From contig NZ_JABBWV010000015.1 in NCBI RefSeq assembly GCF_012999535.1, forward strand, positions 110,730 to 174,729: a stretch of DNA of 64,000 nucleotides. The letters are read 5' to 3'. Position 1 is the first letter of the stretch, and each line of letters opens with the position of its first letter. A program made the position numbers and the translations under genes. The notes beneath the pieces are model-generated. The model did not search any database. It had not been told where the DNA came from and saw nothing but the letters and a program-made list of their open reading frames with translations. Positions 33,036 to 41,769 of the stretch are shown here, piece after piece. This DNA comes from Microbispora sp. H11081. GTDB taxonomy: Bacteria; Actinomycetota; Actinomycetes; Streptosporangiales; Streptosporangiaceae.

Positions 33036-35135
33036 ATGCCGCAGATCGCGCCGCTACAACCGGGGGATCCGACCAGGCTCGGTCCCTTCGTGCTGTCGGG
33101 CCGTCTCGGCGAGGGCGGGCAGGGCGTGGTCTACCACGGCCAGGACCAGGCAGGCGAGCGGGCGGCGGTCAAGCTGCTGCACGTCAAGTTCTCCGGTGAC
33201 GCCACCGCCAGGTCCCGCTTCGCCCGGGAGTTGCGCGCCGCCCAGCGCGTGGCGAGTTTCTGCACCGCCCGGGTGCTCGCGGCCGACCTGGAGGGCGACA
33301 CGCCGTACATCGCGAGCGAGTTCATCGACGGTCGGTCGCTGCGCGAGACCGTCGACGCGGACGGGCCGCTGACCGGTCGCGCTCTGGAGCGCCTGGCGGT
33401 CGGCACCGCCACCGCGCTCACCGCGATCCACCAGGCGGGCATCGTCCACCGCGACTTCAAGCCGGACAACGTGCTGCTGGCCGTGGACGGCCCCCGGGTG
33501 GTGGACTTCGGCATCGCCAGGATCCTCGACTCGACCGCCACGATCACCAGCCGGGCGATCGGCACGCCGGCGTACATGGCGCCGGAGCAGATCTCCGGCG
33601 GGCTGGTCGGGCCGCCTGCCGACGTGTTCTCCTGGGCCGCCACGATCGCGTACGCCGCGACGGGGGACGTCGTGTTCGGCGGGACCTCGATCGCGGTCGT
33701 GCTCAACCGCATCCTCAACCACGACATCGACACCGGCATGCTGCCGGAGCCGCTCGGCGGCGTGGTCAGGGCGTGCCTGCGCAAGTCGCCTGACGAGCGG
33801 CCCACGGCCGACCGGATCCTGCTCAGCCTGCTGGGCCGCGCGGAGTCCGGCGACGCGTCGGCGGTCGTGCTGTCGGAGGGGGCCGCGCACGCGGCGGACC
33901 CCGAGGCCGCGCGGTTCGCACACACGGGGCAGGGACGCGTCGGGGCGACCGCCACGGGCCCTCTGACGTCCGGCGGCGGACGGACCGGAGGCGGCGCGCC
34001 CGCCGGGAACGCCACGTGGACCGGCGCCGGACCTTGGACGGGGACCGCAGGGCCCACCGGGAACGCGGGGCCCACGGGGCCCGGCGCGCCGGCCGGGGCG
34101 TCCCCGGCGTTCTCCCCGTCGTCCGGCCCCACCGACCCGAGGCCCACCGACCCGAGGCTCAGCGACCCGAGACCCGCCGGGCCAGGCATGCCGGTCGGGT
34201 CCGGGCCGGGGCGGCGCCGCCGGAAGGGCCCCCTCTTCGGCGCGATCGCGGCCGTGATCGCCGTCGTGGCCGCCGTGGGCACGTTCCTGGTCGGCAAGAC
34301 AGGTCTCGGGTTCGGCGAAACGCCCTCGGAGAGCGGCTCGGGCGACGCCACCGTCGCGCCGCGATCCCCCCGGCCCAGCACGACGTACGCCTCGGTGTAC
34401 GACAAGGCGCTGAAGACCAGACGGCTGACGATCGGGGTGCGGGGAGACGTGCCCGGGGTCGCCCTGCAGCAGGGCGACGGTTTCCGCGGTTTCGACGTGG
34501 ACGTCGCCACGTTGATCGCCAAGAGCCTCAAGGTGCCCGCGACGGGGATCACGTTCCGCAGGCTGGGCGTCGGCGACCGGGTGCGGGCGCTGGCCGACGG
34601 CAGCGTGGACATGGTCGTGGCGACCTACTCCTACGACGACAACCGGGGCGACTCCGTCACGTTCGCCGGGCCGTACTACGCGGCGCACGCCGACGTGCTC
34701 GTGCTTTCTGGTTCGCGCATCAAGAAGCTCGAGGACCTGGCCGGACGCCGGATGTGCTCGCCCAGCGGCGGCGGCGTCGCCCGGCTCGTCGCGGACAAGG
34801 TGGAGGTCGAGCAGGTGCCGGTGGGCGACTACGCCGAGTGCATGAACCTGCTGACCAGGGGCGAGGTCGACGCGGTCCCCGGCGACGACCTGATCATCGC
34901 GGGCTTCGCCAACCGGGTGGCGAGCCTGAAGCTGTCGGTGCTCGGCCTGCGGCTGACCGACCAGCGCTACGCCGTCGGCCTGCCGAGGAAGGACGTGCGC
35001 ACCTGCGAGGCCGTGACGGACGCGATCGGCCGCATGTACGACGACGGCACGATGAAGGCCCTGCTGCGCAAGCACTTCGGCAACGTCGACTTCGACACCG
35101 AGCGGGACGCGCCGCGCGCCCTCGCCTGCGGCTGA
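33036..35135 (+). CDS. Receptor Ser/Thr kinase fused to an extracellular solute-binding domain
   Basis: A 699-residue single-pass protein. Kinase domain about 15-275: GEGGQGVVYHG loop, K46, catalytic D140 in HRDFKPDN, DFGIAR and GTPAYMAPEQ. Residues about 285-395 are a Gly/Pro/Thr linker with a threefold TDPRP repeat (34131-34175). A transmembrane helix is at about 398-420. The outer part (about 460-699) is a family 3 periplasmic amino-acid-binding-like domain (RRLTIGVRGDVPGV, FRGFDVDVATLIAKSLKVP, CSPSGGGVARLVADKVEVEQ). The natural reading is direct sensing of an external small molecule by the receptor kinase. No transporter genes adjoin it. Confidence 0.9.
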   Translation: MPQIAPLQPGDPTRLGPFVLSGRLGEGGQGVVYHGQDQAGERAAVKLLHVKFSGDATARSRFARELRAAQRVASFCTARVLAADLEGDTPYIASEFIDGRSLRETVDADGPLTGRALERLAVGTATALTAIHQAGIVHRDFKPDNVLLAVDGPRVVDFGIARILDSTATITSRAIGTPAYMAPEQISGGLVGPPADVFSWAATIAYAATGDVVFGGTSIAVVLNRILNHDIDTGMLPEPLGGVVRACLRKSPDERPTADRILLSLLGRAESGDASAVVLSEGAAHAADPEAARFAHTGQGRVGATATGPLTSGGGRTGGGAPAGNATWTGAGPWTGTAGPTGNAGPTGPGAPAGASPAFSPSSGPTDPRPTDPRLSDPRPAGPGMPVGSGPGRRRRKGPLFGAIAAVIAVVAAVGTFLVGKTGLGFGETPSESGSGDATVAPRSPRPSTTYASVYDKALKTRRLTIGVRGDVPGVALQQGDGFRGFDVDVATLIAKSLKVPATGITFRRLGVGDRVRALADGSVDMVVATYSYDDNRGDSVTFAGPYYAAHADVLVLSGSRIKKLEDLAGRRMCSPSGGGVARLVADKVEVEQVPVGDYAECMNLLTRGEVDAVPGDDLIIAGFANRVASLKLSVLGLRLTDQRYAVGLPRKDVRTCEAVTDAIGRMYDDGTMKALLRKHFGNVDFDTERDAPRALACG
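34131..34175. repeat. Three 15-bp tandem repeats in the kinase linker
   Basis: ACCGACCCGAGGCCC and two near-identical copies encode the sequence TDPRP-TDPRL-SDPRP in the juxtamembrane linker. Confidence 0.85.
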
Positions 35136-35159
35136 GCCCTCCGGCCGGCGCGGAGGAGG

Positions 35160-35699
35160 TCAGGCCCGGCGCCCGATCGCGGCGATCGTGTCGTTCGCCC
35201 ACGCGAGGGTCGTGCGGGTCTGCCGGATGCCGAGGTCCAGGGCGAGGTTGCCGAACCTGACGCCGGTGGTCGCCCCCTCGGGGACCGGCGACGCGTGCTT
35301 GACCGCGTGGAGGGCCTCCAACTCGGCCAGTTTGCGCTCCGTGTACGCCCTCAGCCGCTCCAGGACGGCCAGCGCCTCACCGGGATCGAGCAGCGGGAGC
35401 AGGAACGCCTGGAGCGCGACCTCGTTGCGCGCCGGACCCGTGGGGTCGTGCGAGATCAGCCAGGCGCGCAACTCGGCGCCGCCCTCGGGGGTGATCGCGT
35501 AGATCTTGCGTCCCCGGGCGCCCTCCGCCTCGACCGTCACGAGCCCGTCCGCGGTCATCTTGGCCAGCTCGGGATAGATCTGGCTGTGCCCGGCCTGCCA
35601 GACGTGGGCCACCGATCTTTCGAACGACTTGGCCAGGTCGTAGCCGCTCGCCGGGCCGTATGCCGTCAGAAGACCGAGAAGAGCCATGCGCAGGGACAT
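35160..35699 (-). CDS. PadR-family transcriptional regulator
   Basis: A 179-residue PadR protein. N-terminal winged helix (LLGLLTAYGPASGYDLAKSF, WQAGHSQIYPELAKMTADGL, RKIYAITPEGGAELRAWL) followed by the C-terminal helical dimerisation region (ALAVLERLRAYTERKLAELE). It is divergent from an MFS efflux gene, with a perfect palindrome (35721-35744) in the 55-base gap, so it almost certainly represses that gene and itself. The ATG at 35699 has GGAGG one base ahead; a second ATG at 35687 is a possible alternative. Confidence 0.9.
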   Translation of the reverse strand: MSLRMALLGLLTAYGPASGYDLAKSFERSVAHVWQAGHSQIYPELAKMTADGLVTVEAEGARGRKIYAITPEGGAELRAWLISHDPTGPARNEVALQAFLLPLLDPGEALAVLERLRAYTERKLAELEALHAVKHASPVPEGATTGVRFGNLALDLGIRQTRTTLAWANDTIAAIGRRA

Positions 35700-35707
35700 G
35701 CCTCCAC

Positions 35708-35713
35708 TCTATA
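35708..35713 (-). promoter_or_regulatory. Candidate -10 of the padR promoter
   Basis: TATAGA on the minus strand, 8 bases before the padR start and just beside the operator palindrome; binding there would occlude the promoter. Confidence 0.4.
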
Positions 35714-35720
35714 TCTGGAT

Positions 35721-35744
35721 TGACATGTAAGAACTTACATGTCA
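35721..35744. promoter_or_regulatory. PadR operator, perfect 24-bp palindrome
   Basis: TGACATGTAAG and its exact complement CTTACATGTCA flank a central AA. The ATGTA/TACAT core is the classic PadR recognition pattern. It lies between the divergent padR and MFS starts, 10 bases before the MFS ATG. Confidence 0.85.
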
Positions 35745-35754
35745 CTTTCGACAT

Positions 35755-37194
35755 ATGCGATCCAGAGACGGACTCCTGTTGTTCGCCGTGCTCGGCGGCA
35801 TGTTCCTGGCGATGCTCGACCAGACGATCGTCGGCACCGCGCTGCCGGCGATCACCGCCGAGATGGGCGGCAGCGGCCTCTACACCTGGGTCGTGACCGC
35901 CTATCTCCTCACCTCGACCGTCACCGTCCCGCTCTACGGCCGGCTGTCCGACGCGTACGGGCGCAAGCCGCTCCTGCTGATCGGGGTGGTCCTGTTCCTG
36001 CTCGGCTCGATCCTGTCCGGGGCGGCGCAGAGCATGGAGCAGCTCATCGCCTTCCGCGGCGTGCAGGGGCTCGGCGCGGGCGCGCTGCTGCCGCTGTCGC
36101 TGGCGCTGGTGATGGACCTGTTCCCGCCGGAGCGCAGCGGGCGGGTGCAGGGCGCGCTCGGCGGCGTGATGGCGTTGAGCTACATCGCGGGACCGTTCCT
36201 CGGCGGGCTTCTCACCGACCACGCGAGCTGGCGCTGGGCCTTCTACGTGAACGTCCCCATCGGCGCCGTCCTCGTCGCCATCATCGTGTGGCGGCTGCCG
36301 TACCGGCCGGGACACGGCGGGGCACGGCCCGACTACCTGGGCATCGCCGTGTTCAGCGCCGCGATCAGCGCGCTGCTCGTCGGCCTGACCGAGAAGGGGA
36401 TCGACGGCCACACCTGGACGAGCGGGCCGGTCGCGGGGCCGATCGGCGCGTCTCTTGCGCTGCTCGCGGTGTTCGTCCTCGTCGAGCGGCGGGCCGCCGA
36501 GCCGATCGTGCCGCTCCACCTGTTCGCGAACCGCACGTACTCGCTGGTCAACGTCGCGTCGTTCTTCACCGCGTTCTGCATGTACGCCGGCGTGGTCTTC
36601 CTGCCGCGCTACTTCCAGGAGGCGCACGGCCTGAGCGCCACCTCCTCCGGGCTGCACATCTACCCCCTGATGCTGGCGATGGTCGTGGGCAGCGCGGTCA
36701 CCGGCGCGCTGATCTCGCGGACGCGCCGCTACAAGCCGTGGCTGGTGATAGCGCCGTTCTTCCTGGTCGCGGGCTCGGCGCTGTGCGCGAACCTCGCGGT
36801 CGGCACCCCGACCCCGATGCTCGTCGCGTGGATGGCGCTGATCGGGCTCGGGATGGGGCCGATGCTGTCCGGGCTCACCGTGGCGGTCCAGTCGTCCGTG
36901 CCGTACGGGTACATCGGCACGGCCAGCGCCAACCTGACCTTCTTCCGGCAGATCGGCGGCTCGGTAGCGCTGGCCCTCGCCGGCACGGCGTACACGTCGG
37001 TGGTGACGCGGGAGGCTCCGGCGCACGGCCTGCCCGCGGCCCACGCCGCCGCGACCGCGACCGTCATGCCCTGGCTCGGGGTCGTGGGGGCGGTCGTCGC
37101 CCTCCTCGCGCTCGCGCTGCTGCCGCGGGGCGGCGTGCGGACCGGCGGGCCCGAGCCGCGACAGGACGTGAGTCGCGGCTTGAGCACCGTGTGA
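35755..37194 (+). CDS. MFS multidrug efflux transporter, DHA2 (14-TM) type
   Basis: A 479-residue drug:proton antiporter of the EmrB/QacA type. The N-terminal motif D1 LDQTIVGTALPAI, motif A YGRLSDAYGRKPLLL and motif C-like MALSYIAGPFLGGLLTDHASWRWAF are clear, and about 14 hydrophobic segments can be counted. Divergent from padR with a palindromic operator; expression is therefore probably induced by a PadR ligand, perhaps the exported compound. No ribosome site precedes ATG 35755. Confidence 0.9.
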   Translation: MRSRDGLLLFAVLGGMFLAMLDQTIVGTALPAITAEMGGSGLYTWVVTAYLLTSTVTVPLYGRLSDAYGRKPLLLIGVVLFLLGSILSGAAQSMEQLIAFRGVQGLGAGALLPLSLALVMDLFPPERSGRVQGALGGVMALSYIAGPFLGGLLTDHASWRWAFYVNVPIGAVLVAIIVWRLPYRPGHGGARPDYLGIAVFSAAISALLVGLTEKGIDGHTWTSGPVAGPIGASLALLAVFVLVERRAAEPIVPLHLFANRTYSLVNVASFFTAFCMYAGVVFLPRYFQEAHGLSATSSGLHIYPLMLAMVVGSAVTGALISRTRRYKPWLVIAPFFLVAGSALCANLAVGTPTPMLVAWMALIGLGMGPMLSGLTVAVQSSVPYGYIGTASANLTFFRQIGGSVALALAGTAYTSVVTREAPAHGLPAAHAAATATVMPWLGVVGAVVALLALALLPRGGVRTGGPEPRQDVSRGLSTV

Positions 37195-37288
37195 GGCGGG
37201 CGGTGACTCCGGTACGGCGGCGTGTCGGACGGTGCGCGGGCCCCGTCGGGCACGGTTGAATTGATCTCAAGCGTTCGGGGGAGCGGCA

Positions 37289-38152
37289 GTGGGTCGTAGG
37301 GTCGTCACGGGGTTGGTCTGTGTTTTCGTCGCCGGTGTGCCGCAACCGGTGCTCGCCTTCTCCGGGGAGACGCCCCGGCCGGCGCCGGTGAAGGATCAGT
37401 GGGGCACGGCCGACCTCGACGTCGGCATCACCGCCTCGCCGCGGGTGGCGCAGCCGGGGCAGCCGCTCACCTACCGCGTCACCGTGCACAACAAGGGCCC
37501 GGGGGACGCCGTGCTGCCGACCCTGCGGGTGCGGCTGCCCAAGGACTTCCAGGTCGTCAACGTCGGCGTGGCGGAGTGCGAGCCCGGCGGGGCGCGCAAC
37601 CGGGTCGTCTGCCACTCGTCCGACGACGTCCTGCCCGGCGGCTCGGGCGACATGACGATCACGGGGGTCGTCGCGCCGGGCGCGCACGGCCCGCTGCGGG
37701 CGCGGGCCGACCTCACCTCAGAGGTGATCGACCAGGACGAGACCGACAACACGGCCGAGGCCGTGACCAAGGTCGACGAGGGGGCCGATCTGGCGATGCG
37801 GTTCCGCTCCTCGACCAGGTTCACCCGTCCAGGCCACTGGTTCTCCGTACGGGCGGAGGTGCACAACCGGGGGCCGCGCGTCGTACGGGACGCCTACGTG
37901 TTCTTCCAGCCGCGCGAGGCCCGGCTGGAGTCGGCGAGGGGCGGGCGCTGCCGGGGGAACCGCCAGTTCGTGGGGTGTTCGCTGCCGCCGATCAGGTCGG
38001 GGTCGCGCGGGCTGCTGGAACTGGTCTTCCGGGTGCCGTCCCGGGCCTCCCACGCCGTGGCCACGATGGCGACCGTCTACTCACGCCGTTACGGCGACCG
38101 CCGGCCGGCCAACAACAAGGCGAGCGTCCGCGTGGCCCTGCGCCGCGCCTGA
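37289..38152 (+). CDS. Secreted protein with two DUF11/CARDB-like domains
   Basis: A 287-residue exported protein. A signal peptide (about 1-25, ending VLAFSG) is followed by two Ig-like domains of the DUF11/CARDB kind: first about 40-150 (VGITASPRVAQPGQPLTYRV, VHNKGPGDAVLPTLRVRLPK), second about 160-285 (FTRPGHWFSVRAEVHNRGPR). Two cysteine pairs fit disulfides. No wall-anchoring motif is seen. Probably structural or adhesive at the cell surface. GTG 37289 is the start; GGGGGAGCGGCA precedes it. Confidence 0.78.
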   Translation: MGRRVVTGLVCVFVAGVPQPVLAFSGETPRPAPVKDQWGTADLDVGITASPRVAQPGQPLTYRVTVHNKGPGDAVLPTLRVRLPKDFQVVNVGVAECEPGGARNRVVCHSSDDVLPGGSGDMTITGVVAPGAHGPLRARADLTSEVIDQDETDNTAEAVTKVDEGADLAMRFRSSTRFTRPGHWFSVRAEVHNRGPRVVRDAYVFFQPREARLESARGGRCRGNRQFVGCSLPPIRSGSRGLLELVFRVPSRASHAVATMATVYSRRYGDRRPANNKASVRVALRRA

Positions 38153-38204
38153 TTCCCGCGCCTTATCCCGCGCCTGATTCGCGCGGACCTGATCCGCACG
38201 GGCC

Positions 38205-39158
38205 TCAGGCGGGTTTCGCGCAGGCGGCCCAGGCGTCGGCGACCATGTCCCGCAGCGTCGGGTGGACCGGCTTCCAGCCCAGCTCCCGCTGGATCTTCTC
38301 CGAGGACGCCACCAGGATGGCAGGGTCACCGGGACGGCGGGGTCCGACGGTCGTCGGGATGGAGTGCCCGGTCACCTCGCGGCAGACCTCCACGACCTCC
38401 TTGACGGAGAAGCCCGTGCCGCTGCCGAGGTTGTAGATCCGGTGCTCGCCGGGGGCGCAGGCGTCCAGGGCGAGCAGGTGCGCCTGGGCGAGGTCGGCGA
38501 CGTGGACGTAGTCCCGGACGCAGGTGCCGTCGGGCGTGGGGTAGTCGGCGCCGAAGACGCCGACCGACTCGCGCTCCCCGAGCGCCACCTTGAGGACGTT
38601 GGGGATCAGATGGGTCTCGACCGTGTGCCGCTCGCGGAACTCGCCGTACGCTCCCGCGACGTTGAAGTAGCGCAGGCTGACCGCGCCGAGGCCGTACATC
38701 CCGGCGAAGGCGGTGAGCGCGGTGTCCACGGCGAGTTTGGACGCGCCGTACGGGTTGCCGGGGCGGGTGGGGTCGGTCTCGACGATGGGCGTGCGCTCCG
38801 GCTCGCCGTAGACGGCCGCGGTGGAGGAGAACACGATCCGGTCCACCCCGGTCTGCCGCATCGCGTCGAGCAGCGCCAGCGTGCCGCCGAGATTGTGCGA
38901 CCAGTACAGCCCCGGCCGCTCGACCGACTCGCCCACCAGCGACTTCGCCGCGAAGTGGAGCACGGCGTCGAACCCGTCGGCGAGCACGCCGGCCGCCTCG
39001 GTGATCGACGCCTGCACGAACGAGGCGCCCGGCGGCACCGCGTCCGCGTGCCCGGTCGACAGGTCGTCGAGCACCGTCACCCGGTGTCCCTCTTCCAGGA
39101 GTCGCGCCGCCACGACGCTGCCGATGTAGCCGGCGCCACCAGTAACCAGCAGCTTCAC
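38205..39158 (-). CDS. galE: UDP-glucose 4-epimerase
   Basis: Extended short-chain dehydrogenase interconverting UDP-glucose and UDP-galactose. NAD-binding GGAGYIGS at residues 7-14, catalytic serine in [12 protein letters not shown], YxxxK as YGASK, substrate block [11 protein letters not shown] and [17 protein letters not shown]. 317 residues, full length. GTG 39158 has CAGGAG ahead. The galactose pathway is otherwise absent from the window, so it may serve cell-envelope polysaccharide. Divergent from the CNNM-type gene. Confidence 0.93.
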   Translation of the reverse strand: MKLLVTGGAGYIGSVVAARLLEEGHRVTVLDDLSTGHADAVPPGASFVQASITEAAGVLADGFDAVLHFAAKSLVGESVERPGLYWSHNLGGTLALLDAMRQTGVDRIVFSSTAAVYGEPERTPIVETDPTRPGNPYGASKLAVDTALTAFAGMYGLGAVSLRYFNVAGAYGEFRERHTVETHLIPNVLKVALGERESVGVFGADYPTPDGTCVRDYVHVADLAQAHLLALDACAPGEHRIYNLGSGTGFSVKEVVEVCREVTGHSIPTTVGPRRPGDPAILVASSEKIQRELGWKPVHPTLRDMVADAWAACAKPA

Positions 39159-39180
39159 CGTTTGCTCCTGTTTGTTCTTG

Positions 39181-39209
39181 TTGGATTATGTACGTCCCTG
39201 GCCTAGCTT
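39181..39209 (+). promoter_or_regulatory. Promoter of the CNNM-type gene
   Basis: TTGGAT (39181-39186), a 17-base spacer and TAGCTT (39204-39209). With a transcript start near 39216, the ATG at 39237 gets a short leader containing GGGAG, supporting that start over the GTG at 39321. A CATAAT -10-like site for galE overlaps on the other strand (39185-39190). Confidence 0.5.
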
Positions 39210-39236
39210 ACGCGCTTCCCATAGGGAGCGGGTTAA

Positions 39237-40631
39237 ATGCCACCAGTACCGCAATCTCTGCGCGTCACGGGGGACGCGACGACCGGCCTGGCACGCCTGA
39301 CACCCGAACGGACTTATGACGTGAGCAACGTCGCGGTGACCATCGCCCTGGTCCTGCTGTTCATCCTGATCGGCGGATTCTTCGCCGCGGCCGAGATGGC
39401 GATGGTCTCGCTGCGGGAGAGCCAGATCCGCCGCCTGAGCCGCGAGGGACGCCGCGGCGCGCGGGTGCAGAAGCTCGCCCGTGACCCCAACCGCTTCCTG
39501 TCCGCCATCCAGGTCGGGGTGACCGTGGCGACCGTGCTGTCGGCCGCGCTCGGCGCCGACGCGCTGGGCCCGCGGTTCGCCCCGGTGCTCGAGTCGTGGG
39601 GCATGCGCGCGAGCGTGGCCGCGCCCGTCGCGTTCGTGGTTGTCACCATGACCATCTCGTACGTCACGCTGGTGCTCGGCGAACTGGCGCCCAAGCGGCT
39701 CGCCCGGCAGCGGGCGGAGAGCCTGTCGCTCATGAGCGCCCCGCTGCTCGACCGGATCGCGACGCTGTCGAGGCCGGTGATCTGGCTGCTGTCCAAGTCG
39801 ACCAACGGCGTCGTACGGCTGCTCGGCGGCAACCCGTCCGCCGACAGGGCGGCCATGACCACCGAGGAACTGCGCGACATGGTGGTGGGCCACACGGACC
39901 TCACCCAGGACGAGCGCGACGTGATCGCCGAGGTGTTCGCGGCGGGCAAGCGGCAGCTCAGGGAGGTCATGCTGCCCCGCACCGAGGTCGAGTTCATGGC
40001 GGCGGACACCCCGCTCGCCGAGGCGGCCGTGCTCGCCGCCGCCATGCCGCACTCCCGGTTCCCCGTCTACCGCGACACCTACGACGACGTCATCGGGTTC
40101 GTCCATGTGCGCGACCTGCTCGACCCGGTCCGCACCGGGCGGCTGGAGCCGATCAGCGAGGTCGTGCCGATTCGCCCGGTCAAGCTCGTGCCCGCGAGCA
40201 AACGGGTCCTCGCCACGCTCGCGGAGATGCGAGACGAGGGCCACCACCTCGCCATCGTCGTGGACGAGTACGGCGGCACCGACGGCATCGTGACGCTGGA
40301 GGACCTGGTCGAGGAACTCGTGGGCGACATCCGCGACGAGTACGACGAGAGCGCCGACGCCGTACGGATGATCGCCGGGGACGTCGAGGTCGAGGGGCTG
40401 GTCAACCTGGACGAGTTCCACGCGCAGACGGGCGTGCGGCTGCCCACCGGGCCGTACGAGACCCTGGGCGGTTACGTCATGGCCGCCCTCGGCCACCTGC
40501 CCCAGCGCGGCGAGGTCGCCGAGGCGCCGGGCGTCAGGCTGACCGTGACCGAGATGGACGGCCGCCGCGTCTCCCGCGTCCGCGTCACCCGCGACTCCCC
40601 GGAGGACCCGGCGCCGCAGGCGACCGGCTGA
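39237..40631 (+). CDS. CNNM/CorC-type transporter with CBS domains
   Basis: Membrane protein of the HlyC/CorC (CNNM) family, implicated in Mg/Co export. Residues about 29-210 are the DUF21 transmembrane domain (LILIGGFFAAAEMAMVSLRE type start, ILGELAPKRLA-like VLGELAPKRLARQ); then two CBS domains (about 235-355, LPRTEVEFMAADTPLAEAAV and IVVDEYGGTDGIVTLEDLVE); then a C-terminal CorC_HlyC domain (VEGLVNLDEFHAQTGVRLPT). Start ATG 39237 has GGGAG and a promoter; the alternative GTG 39321 gives the family's usual N-terminus, and the first 28 codons show weaker third-position bias. Confidence 0.87.
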   Translation: MPPVPQSLRVTGDATTGLARLTPERTYDVSNVAVTIALVLLFILIGGFFAAAEMAMVSLRESQIRRLSREGRRGARVQKLARDPNRFLSAIQVGVTVATVLSAALGADALGPRFAPVLESWGMRASVAAPVAFVVVTMTISYVTLVLGELAPKRLARQRAESLSLMSAPLLDRIATLSRPVIWLLSKSTNGVVRLLGGNPSADRAAMTTEELRDMVVGHTDLTQDERDVIAEVFAAGKRQLREVMLPRTEVEFMAADTPLAEAAVLAAAMPHSRFPVYRDTYDDVIGFVHVRDLLDPVRTGRLEPISEVVPIRPVKLVPASKRVLATLAEMRDEGHHLAIVVDEYGGTDGIVTLEDLVEELVGDIRDEYDESADAVRMIAGDVEVEGLVNLDEFHAQTGVRLPTGPYETLGGYVMAALGHLPQRGEVAEAPGVRLTVTEMDGRRVSRVRVTRDSPEDPAPQATG

Positions 40632-40652
40632 GCGGAGCGCCGCGCGGCGTCT

Positions 40653-40671
40653 GTCGCGGGCAGCCCGCGAC
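40653..40671 (+). terminator. Hairpin between the CNNM-type gene and trpS
   Basis: Perfect eight-base arms GTCGCGGG and CCCGCGAC around CAG, 21 bases after the upstream stop and 18 before trpS. No T-run; it could terminate the upstream gene or sit in the trpS leader. Confidence 0.45.
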
Positions 40672-40689
40672 TGCTGACAGAATTGCCGT

Positions 40690-41703
40690 ATGGCTCTCGC
40701 GCGCGTCCTGTCCGGCATCCAGCCCACCGCCGACTCGTTCCACCTGGGCAACTATCTCGGCGCCATCCGTCAGTACGTCGCGCTGCAGGACACCCACGAG
40801 GCCTTCTTCTTCATCGCCGACCTGCACGCGCTGACCGTCACCCCCAAGCCCGAGGAGCTGCGCCGGCGCACCAGGGTCGCCGCCGCCCAGTTGTTCGGCG
40901 CCGGGCTCGACCCGGAGCGCGCCGCGGTCTTCGCGCAGAGCCAGGTGCGCGAGCACAGCGAGCTCGCCTGGTATCTGATCTGCCAGACCGGCATGGGCGA
41001 GGCCGGGCGGATGACCCAGTTCAAGGACAAGTCCGCGCGGTACGGCGAGAGCGCGGCCAGCGTCGGCCTGTTCACCTATCCCATCCTCCAGGCGGCCGAC
41101 ATCCTGATCTACCAGGCCGACCAGGTGCCGGTCGGGGTGGACCAGAAGCAGCACCTGGAGCTCAGCCGCGACCTCGCGCAGCGCTTCAACAGCCGCTACG
41201 GCCAGACGTTCAAGGTGCCGAGCCCGTACATCCTGAAGGAGGTCGAGAAGATCACCGACCTCCAGGACCCGACCGCGAAGATGTCCAAGTCGTCGTCGAG
41301 CCCGCAGGGCATCCTCGACGTGCTGGAGGAGCCGAACGTCCTGCGCAAGAAGGTCATGCGCGCGGTGACAGACACCGGCAGCGAGGTCGTCGCCGACGAG
41401 GAGAACAAGCCGGGCGTCACCAACCTGCTGCGGATCCTGTCCGCGCTGACCGGCACGCCGATTCCCGAGCTGGAGGCGCGGTTCGCCGGGCAAGGGTACG
41501 GCGCTTTCAAGAAGGAGGTCGCGGAGGCCGTCCTCGAGACGTTCTCCCCGATCAGGGAGCGCACGGAGAAGCTGCTCGCCGACGAGGCCGAGCTCGACCG
41601 CCTGCTGGCCGCGGGCGCCGCCCGCGCCCGCGTGGTAGCCCGCGAGACGATGGAGCAGGTCCGCGAGCGCCTCGGCCTTCTGCCCACGCCGCACTTCGAG
41701 TGA
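40690..41703 (+). CDS. trpS: Tryptophanyl-tRNA synthetase
   Basis: Class I synthetase charging tRNA-Trp. The HIGH-type motif is in [17 protein letters not shown], the signature loop reads AKMSKSSSS, and [13 protein letters not shown] and [18 protein letters not shown] are conserved substrate-binding blocks. 337 residues, standard for bacteria. I looked for a T-box or Trp-rich leader upstream and saw none. Some actinobacteria carry a second, indolmycin-resistant trpS; which form this is cannot be told here. Confidence 0.96.
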   Translation: MALARVLSGIQPTADSFHLGNYLGAIRQYVALQDTHEAFFFIADLHALTVTPKPEELRRRTRVAAAQLFGAGLDPERAAVFAQSQVREHSELAWYLICQTGMGEAGRMTQFKDKSARYGESAASVGLFTYPILQAADILIYQADQVPVGVDQKQHLELSRDLAQRFNSRYGQTFKVPSPYILKEVEKITDLQDPTAKMSKSSSSPQGILDVLEEPNVLRKKVMRAVTDTGSEVVADEENKPGVTNLLRILSALTGTPIPELEARFAGQGYGAFKKEVAEAVLETFSPIRERTEKLLADEAELDRLLAAGAARARVVARETMEQVRERLGLLPTPHFE

Positions 41704-41769
41704 GCCGTGCCTGAGACGGCGCCGGACCGCCTCCGGTGCTGGCATCGGGACGCCTTCTCCGGGTAGACA

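Noticed and set aside
40632..40689. T-box or Trp leader upstream of trpS
   Set aside because: The gap is only 58 bases, holds one short hairpin, and shows no T-box core or run of Trp codons.
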